Origin: Psychromicrobium silvestre
GTDB lineage: Bacteria > Actinomycetota > Actinomycetes > Actinomycetales > Micrococcaceae
Assembly (NCBI RefSeq): GCF_013408295.1
Contig: NZ_JACBYQ010000001.1
Coordinates: 1,240,001-1,304,000 of the forward strand
Reading direction: 5' to 3'
DNA: 64,000 nucleotides
This document shows, piece after piece, positions 42,819 to 52,225 of the stretch. Within the stretch, counting starts at the first letter, position 1. The number at the start of each line of letters is the position of its first letter. The translations under genes were made by a program, and so were the position numbers. The notes under the pieces were generated by a model. That model was not told the origin of the DNA. It ran no database searches and saw nothing but the letters and a program-made list of their open reading frames with translations.

Positions 42819-44350
42819 TATTTGACGCCTCCTAGCTGCGAGCTTTTCAGGACTGGTGCCTTGTCCAGGATCGGACCGCCCCAACCGGCCTCATGCAGGG
42901 CCTCTAAGGCTGCACCCACACGGTACAGCCTGACATCCTGCCGAGCTGGTGCCAACAGTTGGATGCCGGAAGGCAGACCGTCTTCATCGGCCAGGCCGTT
43001 GGGCAGCGACATACCGGGGACTCCGGCCAGGTTGGCCGGGATGGTGGCGACGTCGTTCAAATACATCGCCAGCGGATCGGCAGTCTTCTCGCCGAACTTG
43101 AAGGCCGTGGTCGGTGCGGTCGGTGAAACCAGCACATCGGCTTGGCTGAAGGCCGCGTCAAAATCGCGCTGGATCAGGGTACGGACCTTCTGTGCCGAGC
43201 CATAGTAGGCATCGTAGTAACCGGCCGAGAGGGCGTAGACACCGAGGATGATCCGGCGCTTCACCTCGGGGCCGAAACCGGCTGCTCGGGTGGCTCCCAT
43301 TACACGTTCGATGGTGAGTGGGCCGTCCTCTGGCAACGCCCGCAAGCCGAACCGGACGCCGTCGAACTTGGCCAGGTTACTTGAAGCCTCCGAGGGCAGA
43401 ATCAGGTAGTACGCGGCCAGCGCGTAGCTGAAACTGGGGCAAGAAACCTCAACGATTTCGGCACCTGCGCTGCGGAACAGCTCCAGGGATTCCTGGAAAC
43501 GCGCCTCGACGCCCGCTTGGTAACCTTCGCCGCCAAGTTCCTTGATGACACCGAGTTTGACCCCGGTTAGGTCACCCAGCGCGCCCTGCCGGGCGGCATC
43601 CACCAAACCAGTGCAGGGGTCGGTGAGCGAGGTGGAATCCTTGGGGTCGTGCCCGCCAATTACCTCGTGCAGCAGCGCGGCGTCCAGCACGGTCCGGGAC
43701 ACCGGCCCGATCTGATCTAGCGAAGAAGCCAAGGCGATGGCACCGTAACGCGAAACGCCGCCATAGGTCGGCTTCACGCCCACGGTTCCGGTCACCGCAC
43801 CGGGCTGCCGAATCGAACCACCGGTATCGGTGCCCAGCGCAAGCGGGGCTTCGAAGGCCGCAACCGCCGCGGCGGAGCCACCACCGGAACCACCGGGAAT
43901 GCGTTCCAGATCCCAGGGATTACGGGTTGGGCCGTAGGCGGAGTGCTCGGTGGAGGAACCCATCGCGAATTCGTCCAGATTGGTCTTGCCCAGAATCGGC
44001 ATCCCGGCGGCACGCAGCTTCTGCACCACGGTGGCATCGTAGGGGCTATGCCAGCCTTCAAGGATCTTGGAACCCGCGGTGGTGGGCTGGCCCACCGTGA
44101 CAATCATGTCCTTGACCGCAATCGGCACCCCGGCCAGGTGATGCAGTTCTTCACCGGCGGCACGCTTCTGATCCACCTCGCGCGCTACCGTGAGCGCTTC
44201 GGAGGTGTTGATGTGCAGGAAGGCATGAATTCCGCCGTCTACCTCGGCGATCCTATCCAGGTGTGCCTGGGTGGCTTCGACACTGGAAACCTCACCGCTG
44301 GCAAGTTTGCCGGCCAGCGCATCAGCGGAAAGTTTATTGAGCTCGCTCAT
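42818..44350 (-). CDS. gatA: amidotransferase subunit A (glutaminase)
   Basis: 510 residues. Amidase signature family: catalytic Lys in AVKDMIV, the Gly/Ser-rich [14 protein letters not shown] and [11 protein letters not shown] with the cis-Ser and nucleophile Ser. Releases ammonia from glutamine for the amidation carried out with GatB. Its ATG overlaps the gatC stop by one base, so stoichiometric translation is likely. Confidence 0.96.
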   Translation of the reverse strand: MSELNKLSADALAGKLASGEVSSVEATQAHLDRIAEVDGGIHAFLHINTSEALTVAREVDQKRAAGEELHHLAGVPIAVKDMIVTVGQPTTAGSKILEGWHSPYDATVVQKLRAAGMPILGKTNLDEFAMGSSTEHSAYGPTRNPWDLERIPGGSGGGSAAAVAAFEAPLALGTDTGGSIRQPGAVTGTVGVKPTYGGVSRYGAIALASSLDQIGPVSRTVLDAALLHEVIGGHDPKDSTSLTDPCTGLVDAARQGALGDLTGVKLGVIKELGGEGYQAGVEARFQESLELFRSAGAEIVEVSCPSFSYALAAYYLILPSEASSNLAKFDGVRFGLRALPEDGPLTIERVMGATRAAGFGPEVKRRIILGVYALSAGYYDAYYGSAQKVRTLIQRDFDAAFSQADVLVSPTAPTTAFKFGEKTADPLAMYLNDVATIPANLAGVPGMSLPNGLADEDGLPSGIQLLAPARQDVRLYRVGAALEALHEAGWGGPILDKAPVLKSSQLGGVK

Positions 44351-44646
44351 CAGTTCTCCTCCAGAATCGCGGGCACCTTGAAGCGGCCATCTTGCGCATC
44401 GGGAGCGCCGGAAAGCGCCTGTTCCTGGGTCAGTAACTGACCCACCACGTCCTCGCGCAGCACATTGCTGAGCGGAATCGGGTGCGAGGTGGCGGGCACC
44501 TCAGGCCCAGCAATCTCGCTCACGGACTTCACCGAATCGACGATGACGGCGAGTTCGCCTGCCATCCGGTCCAATTCGGCCTCGGACATGTCAATGTGAG
44601 CGAGGTGCGCGAGGTGCGCAACGTCGTCACGATTGATTTCAGTCAT
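44350..44646 (-). CDS. gatC: amidotransferase subunit C
   Basis: 98 residues, the typical size. Helical start [22 protein letters not shown] and C-terminal extended stretch LREDVV...FKVPAILEE that wraps between GatA and GatB. First gene of the operon; promoter expected in the 79 bases to the GNAT gene end. Confidence 0.95.
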   Translation of the reverse strand: MTEINRDDVAHLAHLAHIDMSEAELDRMAGELAVIVDSVKSVSEIAGPEVPATSHPIPLSNVLREDVVGQLLTQEQALSGAPDAQDGRFKVPAILEEN

Positions 44647-44725
44647 GGGTCTCCCTGCAGAAAACGTCGGTGGTTCCTCACTAGTCTAGCCATGACTAGC
44701 CGTTCACACCGCTCGGATTAGCTGC

Positions 44726-45229
44726 TCAGAGCTCCAGTCGATAGACCCGCAGCCAAACCTCGGTCCCGGGCACCGGCCAATCCCGTTCTGACACCCGGCC
44801 AAATCCCATCGACTGGTAAAGCGCATGAGCGGAAACCCAGCTGTCTCCCGTAGTCAGACTCACCGCTTGCACACCATCAAGAGAACGAGCCTGTTTGATC
44901 ACGGCGGCAACCAAGGCTTTGCCAATTCCGCCGCGCTGTACGGCCGGATCAACCACCAGCATCCGCATTTCCAGCTCATCGGCCAGGGCGATATCCGCGT
45001 AGGGCTCGCCCTTTTGAGCCAGGGTCACCGCGCCGACAACCTCTCCGGCTCGCTCCGCCACCCAAATTTGTGCGGCTTCCGCCCGCTCGGCCACCTGCTG
45101 AATCTGCTGCATATAGGGATGCTCGGCGGAGTCGAAATGCCCCGCCGCTAGGTAGGAATCCCGGGTAATCCGGGCTACTTCGTCATAATCGGCAGGCTGG
45201 GCGAGGCGGAAAACAATCACTAGGTCCAC
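44726..45229 (-). CDS. GNAT-family N-acetyltransferase
   Basis: 167 residues, GTG start. GNAT fold: acetyl-CoA loop MLVVDPAVQRGGIGKALVAAV (Q/RxxGxG/A) near residue 95-110, strand VQAVSLTTGDS and final helix SAHALYQSMGF. Transfers an acetyl group to an unknown amine. Overlaps the upstream lipid kinase gene by ten bases, so probably co-translated; another GTG three codons downstream is an alternative start. Confidence 0.87.
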   Translation of the reverse strand: MDLVIVFRLAQPADYDEVARITRDSYLAAGHFDSAEHPYMQQIQQVAERAEAAQIWVAERAGEVVGAVTLAQKGEPYADIALADELEMRMLVVDPAVQRGGIGKALVAAVIKQARSLDGVQAVSLTTGDSWVSAHALYQSMGFGRVSERDWPVPGTEVWLRVYRLEL

Positions 45230-46131
45230 ATTGTCAGAGCGCCGGGCACAATATCAATTTGCGTCGGCAGCGGGCCGATCCGCTCGCCGTCGGCATAAGC
45301 CACCACATTGCTGGCTTCAATCCGCACCGAGCGAACCCGCCGAATGCTGACCTCTGGAGCACCCACATGGGTGCCGGAGAACACCTTGGGAAGCAGGTTC
45401 ATGAGCCTGAGCCGGGACATCGGGGCCACCACGAAAAGGTCCAGTTCGCCGTCGTTCATCACTGCTTCGGGGGTAATCTTCATCCCGCCACCCAGGGATT
45501 GACCGTTGGCGGTAGCGATCAACATGGCCTCGATCTCCTCCGGAACGCCATCCACCTCAAGCCGATAGGAAATCGGTCGGAAGGTCGCCAGCTCGCGGGC
45601 AATGGCCAGGTTGTACCGATTTCGACCCTTCGGCCATCGCCAGCTATTCGCCCGCTCATTGACCTTCGCGTCAAAGCCCGCCGAGCAGGAAACCGCGAAG
45701 TACCGCTCCCCCGTGGCACTGGAAATCCGGCCCAAGTCGATCAGCTGAGGGTTTTCCGCGCCCAGCAGGAAGCGTTCGACGGCGGCTGGCACGTCCCGTA
45801 ACGGCAGAGACAAGGAGCGGGCCGCGTCGTTTCCGGTACCCACTGGAATCACTCCCATCGGCGTGGGCGGAACCCCTGGGGCGGCCAAAGCGTTGACGCC
45901 TAGATGAACCATTCCGTCACCACCAACCATGAGCAGCGCGTCGACGCCGGTTGCGAGGGCCTGATGGACCTGGGTGGCGAGCGCTTGATAGCTGGCTTCA
46001 CGCAGCAGCCTCGGTTGGTGTCCGGCGGCGCGCAGCAACTCAGCCACTTGCTCGCCCGCGCCCCGACGACTGCCAAAAGCGGCTTGCGGGTTGACTGCCA
46101 CGACTATTTCCAAGGCCTTGCCAGCCTGCAT
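45220..46131 (-). CDS. diacylglycerol kinase family lipid kinase
   Basis: 303 residues. DAGK catalytic motif LMVGGDGMVHLGVNAL, GTGNDAARSL and the later GMKITPEAVMNDGELDLFVV match DgkB/YegS-like lipid kinases. Phosphorylates diacylglycerol or a related lipid, perhaps in phosphatidyl-inositol mannoside or glycolipid metabolism. Usually about 300 residues, as here. Divergent from the J-domain gene. Confidence 0.9.
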   Translation of the reverse strand: MQAGKALEIVVAVNPQAAFGSRRGAGEQVAELLRAAGHQPRLLREASYQALATQVHQALATGVDALLMVGGDGMVHLGVNALAAPGVPPTPMGVIPVGTGNDAARSLSLPLRDVPAAVERFLLGAENPQLIDLGRISSATGERYFAVSCSAGFDAKVNERANSWRWPKGRNRYNLAIARELATFRPISYRLEVDGVPEEIEAMLIATANGQSLGGGMKITPEAVMNDGELDLFVVAPMSRLRLMNLLPKVFSGTHVGAPEVSIRRVRSVRIEASNVVAYADGERIGPLPTQIDIVPGALTMWT

Positions 46132-46241
46132 TCAGAACTCCTTCGGTCTCGCCGGATTGCCAAAGCGCAATCCGGTGACGCACCATATTACGGGCAGAAC
46201 CGCCCCTCAACTAATGCTCCTAACGCTTTGAAAGGCCCCTC

Positions 46242-47150
46242 GTGAGCCGTGAAAACCGCACGCACTACGAAGTGCTGCGCATCGCGGTCACGGCAGATCA
46301 GCAAGAGATCAAGATTGCTTATCGTCGTGCCGTTCGCACCGCTCACCCTGATCATGGTGGTAGCTCGGAGGAATTCCGCCGGGTTAGCGAGGCGTATCAG
46401 ACGCTGAGCGATCCTGATCTGCGCAAGGCCTACGATCGTGCCTATGCCCCGGCCTCGGCCTCGGCGAGCGCCGGCTCAAGCAGCCGTGCCCCACAGCCAG
46501 GAGCCGCGAACAACAGTGCCCGGGATTTACCGATCTTTGTACCGCCTTTCGGTGCCACCAGCCCTGCCTTACTCTCGCTTGAACAAGCCAGCCGTCAGAT
46601 CCACGGCGCGCCCCGCAAGCATCGGCGCAGCTTGTTCGGTGCGCAGGCTAAATTGGTTCGCGAAGCCCGCAGCATCGAGCTGATCCAGCAGCAGATATTG
46701 AACCGCTTCCCTGCCGCTAGGCTGCTGAATGGCCTGGTTTCCCCGGTGGACAACAGCTACCTGGATCATGCCGTGCTCATGGGTTATCGGCTGGCTCTTG
46801 TGGGCTCAATGATGGTGCCGGAGGGTGCCTATCGCTGGAATGGCAGCACCTTGGTGCACGGCAGCCGCGGCATCGAACCACCGAAGCTGCTCTCTGCCGT
46901 GCACGCTATGGGCCGGCTCTTCCCGGAATGCACGGTCTCCGGCTGGGTGGTGGTGCAGAGTCCCGGCGGAAATCCCTATGAGCCCGTCATCGATTACACC
47001 CGTGGCAGCGAACCCGATGGTGGTCAGGGTTTGAATCTGGTCGGCGCAGCCCGCCTGGGCCGTGAGCTGGGCTCCTTCCTGGCATCCGGCGAAACCCCGA
47101 ATGTGGTGGACCTACAAGTCCTCTCCCGCCTGCTAGGCGGCATGTACTAA
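46242..47150 (+). CDS. J-domain protein with unknown C-terminal part
   Basis: 302 residues, GTG start with GAAAGG seven bases upstream. Residues 5-68 are a J domain (HYEVLRIAVTADQQEIKIAYRRAVRTAHPDHGG): the HPD tripeptide is present, so it can stimulate a DnaK partner. Then a Ser/Ala/Pro-rich linker and about 200 residues of unknown fold with an endonuclease-like IDYTRG or NERD-like feel but no clear motif. DnaJ zinc fingers are absent, hence a type III J-protein. Confidence 0.85.
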   Translation: MSRENRTHYEVLRIAVTADQQEIKIAYRRAVRTAHPDHGGSSEEFRRVSEAYQTLSDPDLRKAYDRAYAPASASASAGSSSRAPQPGAANNSARDLPIFVPPFGATSPALLSLEQASRQIHGAPRKHRRSLFGAQAKLVREARSIELIQQQILNRFPAARLLNGLVSPVDNSYLDHAVLMGYRLALVGSMMVPEGAYRWNGSTLVHGSRGIEPPKLLSAVHAMGRLFPECTVSGWVVVQSPGGNPYEPVIDYTRGSEPDGGQGLNLVGAARLGRELGSFLASGETPNVVDLQVLSRLLGGMY

Positions 47151-47316
47151 CCCCACCACCCGCCGTCACCACCCACCACCTCCGTTCCATACCCTGTTCC
47201 TTACCCACCTGTCCCATTGGGTGTTACTGGTGGGGCAGCAGTATCGTCCCCAGAGCCACACCTGCCACTCTGGTCACATTCACTGGGACAACTGGGAAGG
47301 GCCGTAGACTGATTTG

Positions 47317-47784
47317 GTGTTTCGCATCTTGTTTTACACCCCAGAAATCCCGGGAAATACCGGCAATGCCATTCGGCTCGCCGCGATCACCGGAGCCGAA
47401 TTGCACTTGGTAGAACCCTTGGGCTTCGACTTGGAGGATTCCAAACTGCGCCGCGCTGGACTGGATTACCACGATCTGGCGGTATTGCATGTGCACCCGA
47501 ACCTGGAAGCGGCCTGGCAGGCGCTGAAACCGGAACGCGTCTTTGCCTTCACCTCCGACGGCGAAACCTCCTATACCGAGGTGGCCTACCAAGCCGGCGA
47601 TGTGCTGATGTTCGGCCCCGAGTCGGTGGGCTTGCCCACCGAGGTCAAAGCCGATCCGCAGATCACCGCGCGCGTGCGGCTCCCCATGCTCCCCGGACTT
47701 CGCTCGCTCAACCTGGCCAATTCGGCGTCAATCGCGATCTACGAAGCCTGGCGGCAACACGACTTCGCCGGGGCACAACGTTGA
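47317..47784 (+). CDS. trmL: tRNA (cytidine(34)-2'-O)-methyltransferase
   Basis: 155 residues, GTG at 47317 (a TTG one codon earlier is unlikely). SPOUT fold: FYTPEIPGNTGNAIRLAA at the N-terminus, GPESVGLP and MLPGLRSLNLANSASIAIYEAWRQ forming the knotted SAM site. Methylates the wobble base ribose in tRNA(Leu). Ends four bases before the next gene's stop-codon overlap region, followed by two methyltransferase genes. Confidence 0.92.
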   Translation: MFRILFYTPEIPGNTGNAIRLAAITGAELHLVEPLGFDLEDSKLRRAGLDYHDLAVLHVHPNLEAAWQALKPERVFAFTSDGETSYTEVAYQAGDVLMFGPESVGLPTEVKADPQITARVRLPMLPGLRSLNLANSASIAIYEAWRQHDFAGAQR

Positions 47785-47804
47785 AACCAGCAGGAGGACC
47801 GATG

Positions 47805-48614
47805 ATGTCCGTACGTGATCCAGGTTTGGCGTTTACCGACGGCGCCCTGCAATTCGAGGCCTGGTCGGAAGTGCTCTGGGATCCTGCCGCGCTCGCGGTG
47901 GTAGAGGCCGCCCGGTTGCAGCCGGGCGAACGGGTGCTCGATGCCTGCTGCGGAACGGGCGCTGCCACCCTGCCCGCGGCTCGAATAGTCGGCCCCGAGG
48001 GCAGCGTTGACGGGGTGGATCTCTCCTCCGGGCTGCTGGCGCTGGCCGGAAAGAAACTTGCCGCCGAGCGCATCCTGAACACCACCCTGACCCACGCCGA
48101 TGTGACCCAATGGCGCGGCCACCGGACGTTCGATGCCGTGCTCTGCTCCTATTCGATGTTCTTCTTCAATCAGATGGACGACGGCGTGACTCACCTGAGC
48201 TCCATGCTGCGTCCCGGCGGGCGGCTGGTAGTCAATACCTGGGTACACGGTGCGCTCTCCCCCTTGGCCGAACTGATTCTGCAAGCAGCCGTGACCGAAC
48301 GCCCCCGGCTGGCCAAGGTGGTTCCGCTGGCCAACCAAAATATGGAATTGATCTCCAGCCCCGAGTTACTTGGCGATTGGCTGCGGGCTCGCGGGCTGAG
48401 CGAGGTCGAAGTCAGTGTTCACCCGCTCAACCTGAGCGTCAGCGCCGAAATGGCCTGGGCGCTGGTAATGGGTAGCGGCTGGCGCACCCTGCTGCCGCGA
48501 GATCCGGAAGCCATTAGCCGCGTCCGCAAGGAGTTCATCGGCTCGGTGCTGGAGCTAGGCGAGCCGGTGGCCTTCAATTCGGACACCCTAGTGGCCAGAG
48601 CCATCAAGGCCTAA
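47805..48614 (+). CDS. class I SAM-dependent methyltransferase, copy A
   Basis: 269 residues from ATG 47805 (AGGAGG seven bases upstream; ATG at 47802 also possible). SAM site VLDACCGTGAATLPAAR (motif I), DGVDLSSGLLALA (motif II), and FDAVLCSYSMFFF (motif IV). UbiE/Coq5-like general fold. Paralogous to the next gene with the same DACCGTG and similar C-terminal half. Substrate unknown. Confidence 0.85.
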   Translation: MSVRDPGLAFTDGALQFEAWSEVLWDPAALAVVEAARLQPGERVLDACCGTGAATLPAARIVGPEGSVDGVDLSSGLLALAGKKLAAERILNTTLTHADVTQWRGHRTFDAVLCSYSMFFFNQMDDGVTHLSSMLRPGGRLVVNTWVHGALSPLAELILQAAVTERPRLAKVVPLANQNMELISSPELLGDWLRARGLSEVEVSVHPLNLSVSAEMAWALVMGSGWRTLLPRDPEAISRVRKEFIGSVLELGEPVAFNSDTLVARAIKA

Positions 48615-48619
48615 GTTCC

Positions 48620-49417
48620 GTGTCCTCGCTCTGGGATCAGGCGGCTCCGGGCATTACCTCCTGGTCCGCCGAGTTGTGGCAGCCTCTGGCCGATCACCTG
48701 GTTCGCAAGGCGCAGCCAGCTCCCGGAGAGCGGGTCTTCGATGCCTGCTGTGGCACCGGAACCTCGGCGATCCCGGCGGCTCGAGCGGTGGGATCGAGCG
48801 GATGGGTCGATGCCGTGGACATCTCCGCCGAGCTGATTAGCCAAGCCCAGAAGAATGCACGAGGACTGGCACAAGCGCACTTCAGCGTTGGAGAGGTGGA
48901 GCACTGGCAAGCACCAGAACCCTATGACCTGGTGCTGTGCGGATTCGGCCTGTTCTTTCTGGGCGAACCACCAGCCGCGCTAAAACTGCTCACCGACCTC
49001 TTGCGTCCGGGCGGTCGGCTCGCCGTAAGCAGTTGGTGTGGCCGCCCTTTCGGACCCCTAGCCGAGTTGGTGCTGGAGGTGGCCGCCGCGGAGGGCGGAG
49101 GAGTTCGGGAAGCCTCCGCTGAGGTGCGCAATATTGGGCGGCTCAATTCCGCATCGAAGCTATCCAGTTTCCTCGAAGCGGGCGGCCTGGACGGGATCGA
49201 GGTAGAGCTAATTGAGCATCGAGTGCCCTTGACCGCGGAATCCGCTTGGAGTTTTGTACAGGGCAGTCTGCTGATCGAAGCACTCCCCGGAGACCCTGCC
49301 GCCGTGCAAAGAGTCCGGGAGCGGGTCGGCGCGGCCATTACGACCGGCCTGAACTTACACGCCGACGCCTTGCTCGCCGTCGGAACCCTCAAATGGAACC
49401 GCTTGACCTTGACGTAA
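48620..49417 (+). CDS. class I SAM-dependent methyltransferase, copy B
   Basis: 265 residues, GTG start five bases after copy A's stop. Motif I VFDACCGTGTSAIPAARAVG, motif II DAVDISAELISQA, motif IV YDLVLCGFGLFFLG. Order and spacing match copy A over the whole length, so an old tandem duplication is likely. The last 15 bases of the gene lie over the -35 part and half the palindrome of the MerR-type promoter that follows. Confidence 0.85.
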   Translation: MSSLWDQAAPGITSWSAELWQPLADHLVRKAQPAPGERVFDACCGTGTSAIPAARAVGSSGWVDAVDISAELISQAQKNARGLAQAHFSVGEVEHWQAPEPYDLVLCGFGLFFLGEPPAALKLLTDLLRPGGRLAVSSWCGRPFGPLAELVLEVAAAEGGGVREASAEVRNIGRLNSASKLSSFLEAGGLDGIEVELIEHRVPLTAESAWSFVQGSLLIEALPGDPAAVQRVRERVGAAITTGLNLHADALLAVGTLKWNRLTLT

Positions 49418-49433
49418 CGTCAACTTCTAGAGT
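49403..49433 (+). promoter_or_regulatory. MerR-type promoter with palindrome, before tipA-like gene
   Basis: TTGACC (49403-49408) and TAGAGT (49428-49433) are separated by 19 bases, the long spacer typical of MerR-controlled promoters. In that spacer TTGACGTAACGTCAA is a 15-base palindrome (odd centre). The MerR protein encoded 50 bases downstream should bind here and untwist the DNA. It starts within the last codons of the methyltransferase gene. Confidence 0.8.
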
Positions 49434-49482
49434 GTTCTTGAAACGGAAAACCGTCACTCAAGGAACCACGAAGGAAGTCAGG

Positions 49483-50247
49483 ATGTCAGCCACCGCTTGG
49501 TCGATCTCCGAGGTCGCCAAGATGACCGGGGTGTCCTCCCGGACGCTGCGGCACTATGACCAGATCGACTTACTCAAACCGGCTTGGGCCGCGCATAACG
49601 GCTACCGCTATTACCAGCAGCCCGAGTTGCTCCGGCTACAGCGAATTTTGCTGCTGCGGGAGCTCGGGCTGAGCCTGGAAATCATTGCTCAGGTGTTGCT
49701 GGGACAGCGCGATGAATTACAGGCTCTGGAGGTACATCACCGCTGGCTGCTTGCCGAGCGGGACCGAATGTCCCGGCTCGCGAACACCGTGGAAGCCACC
49801 ATGGCCTCCCTCGTGGAAGGCCAAGACTATGGGAAGGGAAAGATCATGAACGCCGAGGCAATGTTCAGCGGATTCGAGAAGAATCCCTACGAAAAAGAAG
49901 CCGTGCAACGCTGGGGCAAGGAGGCGGTGGCGAGAGCCAATGCCTCCTGGTCCTCAACGAGCCCGGAGGAACGCCAGGCCGCCCTGGCCGAATCCACCGC
50001 CATTAACATCGAGTTGGCAGCCTGTCAGCAAGCCGGTCTACCGGCCGACGACGAACGGGTTCAGGCCGCCGTCGCCCGGCACTACCGCTGGATCACCCTG
50101 AGCTGGACCCCGAACGCCGAAAGCTACCTCGGGCTGGGCCAGCTCTATGTGGATGACGACCGTTTCCGGGCCAACTACGAGAAGGCTGGAGCTAGCCCGG
50201 AGTACCTGCTGGAGGCGATCAAGGTCTATGCGGCCAAGAACCTCTAA
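49483..50247 (+). CDS. MerR-family regulator, TipA type
   Basis: 254 residues from ATG 49483 with GAAGGA upstream. MerR HTH (6-75): SISEVAKMTGVSSRTLRHYDQIDLLKP then NGYRYYQQPELLRLQRILLLRELG, a dimer helix (about 80-115) and the C-terminal TipAS ligand domain (about 120-250) with FSGFEKNPYEKEAVQRWG and the final YVDDDRFRANYEKAG. TipAS domains trap thiopeptide-like antibiotics and other hydrophobic molecules in Streptomyces. Autoregulated from 49403-49433. Confidence 0.92.
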   Translation: MSATAWSISEVAKMTGVSSRTLRHYDQIDLLKPAWAAHNGYRYYQQPELLRLQRILLLRELGLSLEIIAQVLLGQRDELQALEVHHRWLLAERDRMSRLANTVEATMASLVEGQDYGKGKIMNAEAMFSGFEKNPYEKEAVQRWGKEAVARANASWSSTSPEERQAALAESTAINIELAACQQAGLPADDERVQAAVARHYRWITLSWTPNAESYLGLGQLYVDDDRFRANYEKAGASPEYLLEAIKVYAAKNL

Positions 50248-50267
50248 GCCGCTAAATTACGAGGAAA

Positions 50268-51242
50268 TCAGCCGCGACGGCGGTTGATTTCCTCGACGGC
50301 CTGCGGCAGCACCTTGAACAAATCACCCACGATGCCCAGATCAGCAATCTCAAAGATCGGCGATTCCGGGTCCTTATTGACCGCCACGATCAGCTTGGAA
50401 GTCTGCATCCCGGCCTTTTGCTGAATGGCTCCGGAGATGCCCACCGAAATATACAGCTGCGGCGAGACGGTCTTGCCGGTCTGCCCCACCTGGAAGGCAT
50501 GGTCGATCCAGCCCGCATCTGTGGCCGCCCGGGAGGCTCCGACCGCAGCACCCAAGGCATCGGCGAGCGCCTCGACCGGGCCGAAGTCCCCGTCCACGCC
50601 GCGACCACCGGAGACCACAATGCGCGCCTCGGTCAGCTCGGGGCGGATGCTGACGGTACGCTCGGCGCGCTGCACCACCTTGGTCCCCCGGGCAGCCGCA
50701 GAAAACTCCACGGTTACCGGCTGCAATTGCGCATCGGCGGGGGCTGACGCCGGACTCGCTTCGACGCTATTACCCTTCACCGCGATCACCGCGACCGGTG
50801 AAGAGACCGTGGCAGAAACCAGGTAGGAACCGGCCAAAACCGACTTTTGCGCACCCAGCTCCGGGTCCAAGCCCACGGCATCGGAAATCACCCCAGCTTC
50901 CAGCAAGAGGGCCGCACGAGCCGCAATTTCCTTGGCTTCGGCGCCGTTCTCGGTCAGTACCGCCCGAGCCGAAACCTCGCGGGCCACAGTGGCCAGAAAC
51001 TCAGCTTTTGGCACCACGGAATACTCGGATAGCTCGGATTGCTCGCTGTGCAGCACCCGGGACGCCCCGTAGCTGGCCAATTCGGTCAGTAAGGATTCCG
51101 CAACCGGACCGGCGACGGCGGCCACTGGCTCCCCGGCCGAGCGCGCCAAGGTCAGCAACTCACGGCTGGCCTTACTCAGCACACCGGGGTTTGCAGCGGG
51201 CGCGGGGTGAGCAAGATCGACAAAGACAACTACTGAACTCAT
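50268..51242 (-). CDS. etfA: electron transfer flavoprotein alpha subunit
   Basis: 324 residues. FAD-binding C-terminal domain with VSGGRGVDGDFGPVEALADALG, VGASRAATDAGW, QVGQTGKTVSPQLYISVGISGAIQQ and NKDPESPIFEIADLGIVGDL. Takes electrons from acyl-CoA or other dehydrogenases, with EtfB. Follows etfB after 14 bases on the same strand. No partner dehydrogenase is in the window. Confidence 0.94.
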   Translation of the reverse strand: MSSVVVFVDLAHPAPAANPGVLSKASRELLTLARSAGEPVAAVAGPVAESLLTELASYGASRVLHSEQSELSEYSVVPKAEFLATVAREVSARAVLTENGAEAKEIAARAALLLEAGVISDAVGLDPELGAQKSVLAGSYLVSATVSSPVAVIAVKGNSVEASPASAPADAQLQPVTVEFSAAARGTKVVQRAERTVSIRPELTEARIVVSGGRGVDGDFGPVEALADALGAAVGASRAATDAGWIDHAFQVGQTGKTVSPQLYISVGISGAIQQKAGMQTSKLIVAVNKDPESPIFEIADLGIVGDLFKVLPQAVEEINRRRG

Positions 51243-51256
51243 CTGAGGGCCCTTTC

Positions 51257-52093
51257 CTAGAGCAGCTTCTGTTCGGCGAGGAAATCGACCAGTTTCACAC
51301 CGGCATCGCCCTCATCGGTAATGATCACTCCGGCGCTGCGCGGCGGCCGCGGGCTGGCTTCTGCCACCACGGTGAGCGCCCCAGCCGCCCCTACCTGAGC
51401 CGGTTCGACGCCGATATCGGCTAGCGAGAGCACGGAGACTTGGCGTTTCTTTGCAGCCATAATGCCCTTGAAATTGGGGTAGCGCGGCTGATTGATCTGA
51501 TCGGTCACCGAAACCACTGCGGGCAGTGCCGCCTCAAGCACCTCGGCATAGGCGTCACCGTCACGCCGGGCGGTCAGCACGCCGTCGTTCAACTCCAGGG
51601 ACGAGGCGAAAGTCAGCTGCGGCATTCCAAGCCGGGCAGCCAACTGAGCTGGCACCAAGGAGGTTTCACCATCGGTGGACGCCATCCCGGTGAGCACCAG
51701 ATCCACCGGGCCAAGGCTGCGGATCAGGGCGGCCAGGGCTAGCGAGGTAGCTGAAACATCGGAGCCCGCGAGCGCAGGATCGCTCAACTGAACACCCTCG
51801 TAAGCGCCGATTTGCAGGGCCTTCTTGACCGCACCAATAGCCGCGTCGGATCCCATGGTCACCGCGATCACCCGGTTACCGGCGGCCTCGCCTCCCCTGG
51901 CTTCGGCGAGCTGCAAGGCTGCTTCAAGCGGGTATTCGTCCAACTCGGAGAGGATACTCTCGGCCCTTTCCAGGGCGTAGCCTCCTTCGTTCGTTTCCTT
52001 CAGATGCCGGTCGAATTGCGCGTCCGGCACATATTTGACCAACACCGCAATCGTCAATGGAGACATTGACGCAGACAATTGCGCATCGCTCAT
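51257..52093 (-). CDS. etfB: electron transfer flavoprotein beta subunit
   Basis: 278 residues from the ATG at 52093, preceded by AAGGGG; the next ATG nine codons on is closer to the family's usual start. Core: IAVLVKYVPD, YALERAESILSELDEYPLEAALQL, VLTGMASTDGETSLVPAQLAA and the end VSVTDQINQPRYPNFKGIMAAKKR, the signature of EtfB that holds AMP. Forms EtfAB with the following gene. Divergent from the ABC pair. Confidence 0.94.
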   Translation of the reverse strand: MSDAQLSASMSPLTIAVLVKYVPDAQFDRHLKETNEGGYALERAESILSELDEYPLEAALQLAEARGGEAAGNRVIAVTMGSDAAIGAVKKALQIGAYEGVQLSDPALAGSDVSATSLALAALIRSLGPVDLVLTGMASTDGETSLVPAQLAARLGMPQLTFASSLELNDGVLTARRDGDAYAEVLEAALPAVVSVTDQINQPRYPNFKGIMAAKKRQVSVLSLADIGVEPAQVGAAGALTVVAEASPRPPRSAGVIITDEGDAGVKLVDFLAEQKLL

Positions 52094-52225
52094 TCTCAAA
52101 CCCCTTCGTTGGCTACTTCCTCTGCATTGGAGCTTAGTTGATCCACCCGCAGTATGAGTCACCGAAGCTCATAATCCTGCTCTCGACCGATGCCCGGAGG
52201 ACGCCCGCCAGGCCAAGCTGGAGTC

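Noticed and set aside
42384-43205. 273-codon open frame across the gatB/gatA border on the plus strand
   Set aside because: It spans two genes on the other strand and has no plausible protein features.
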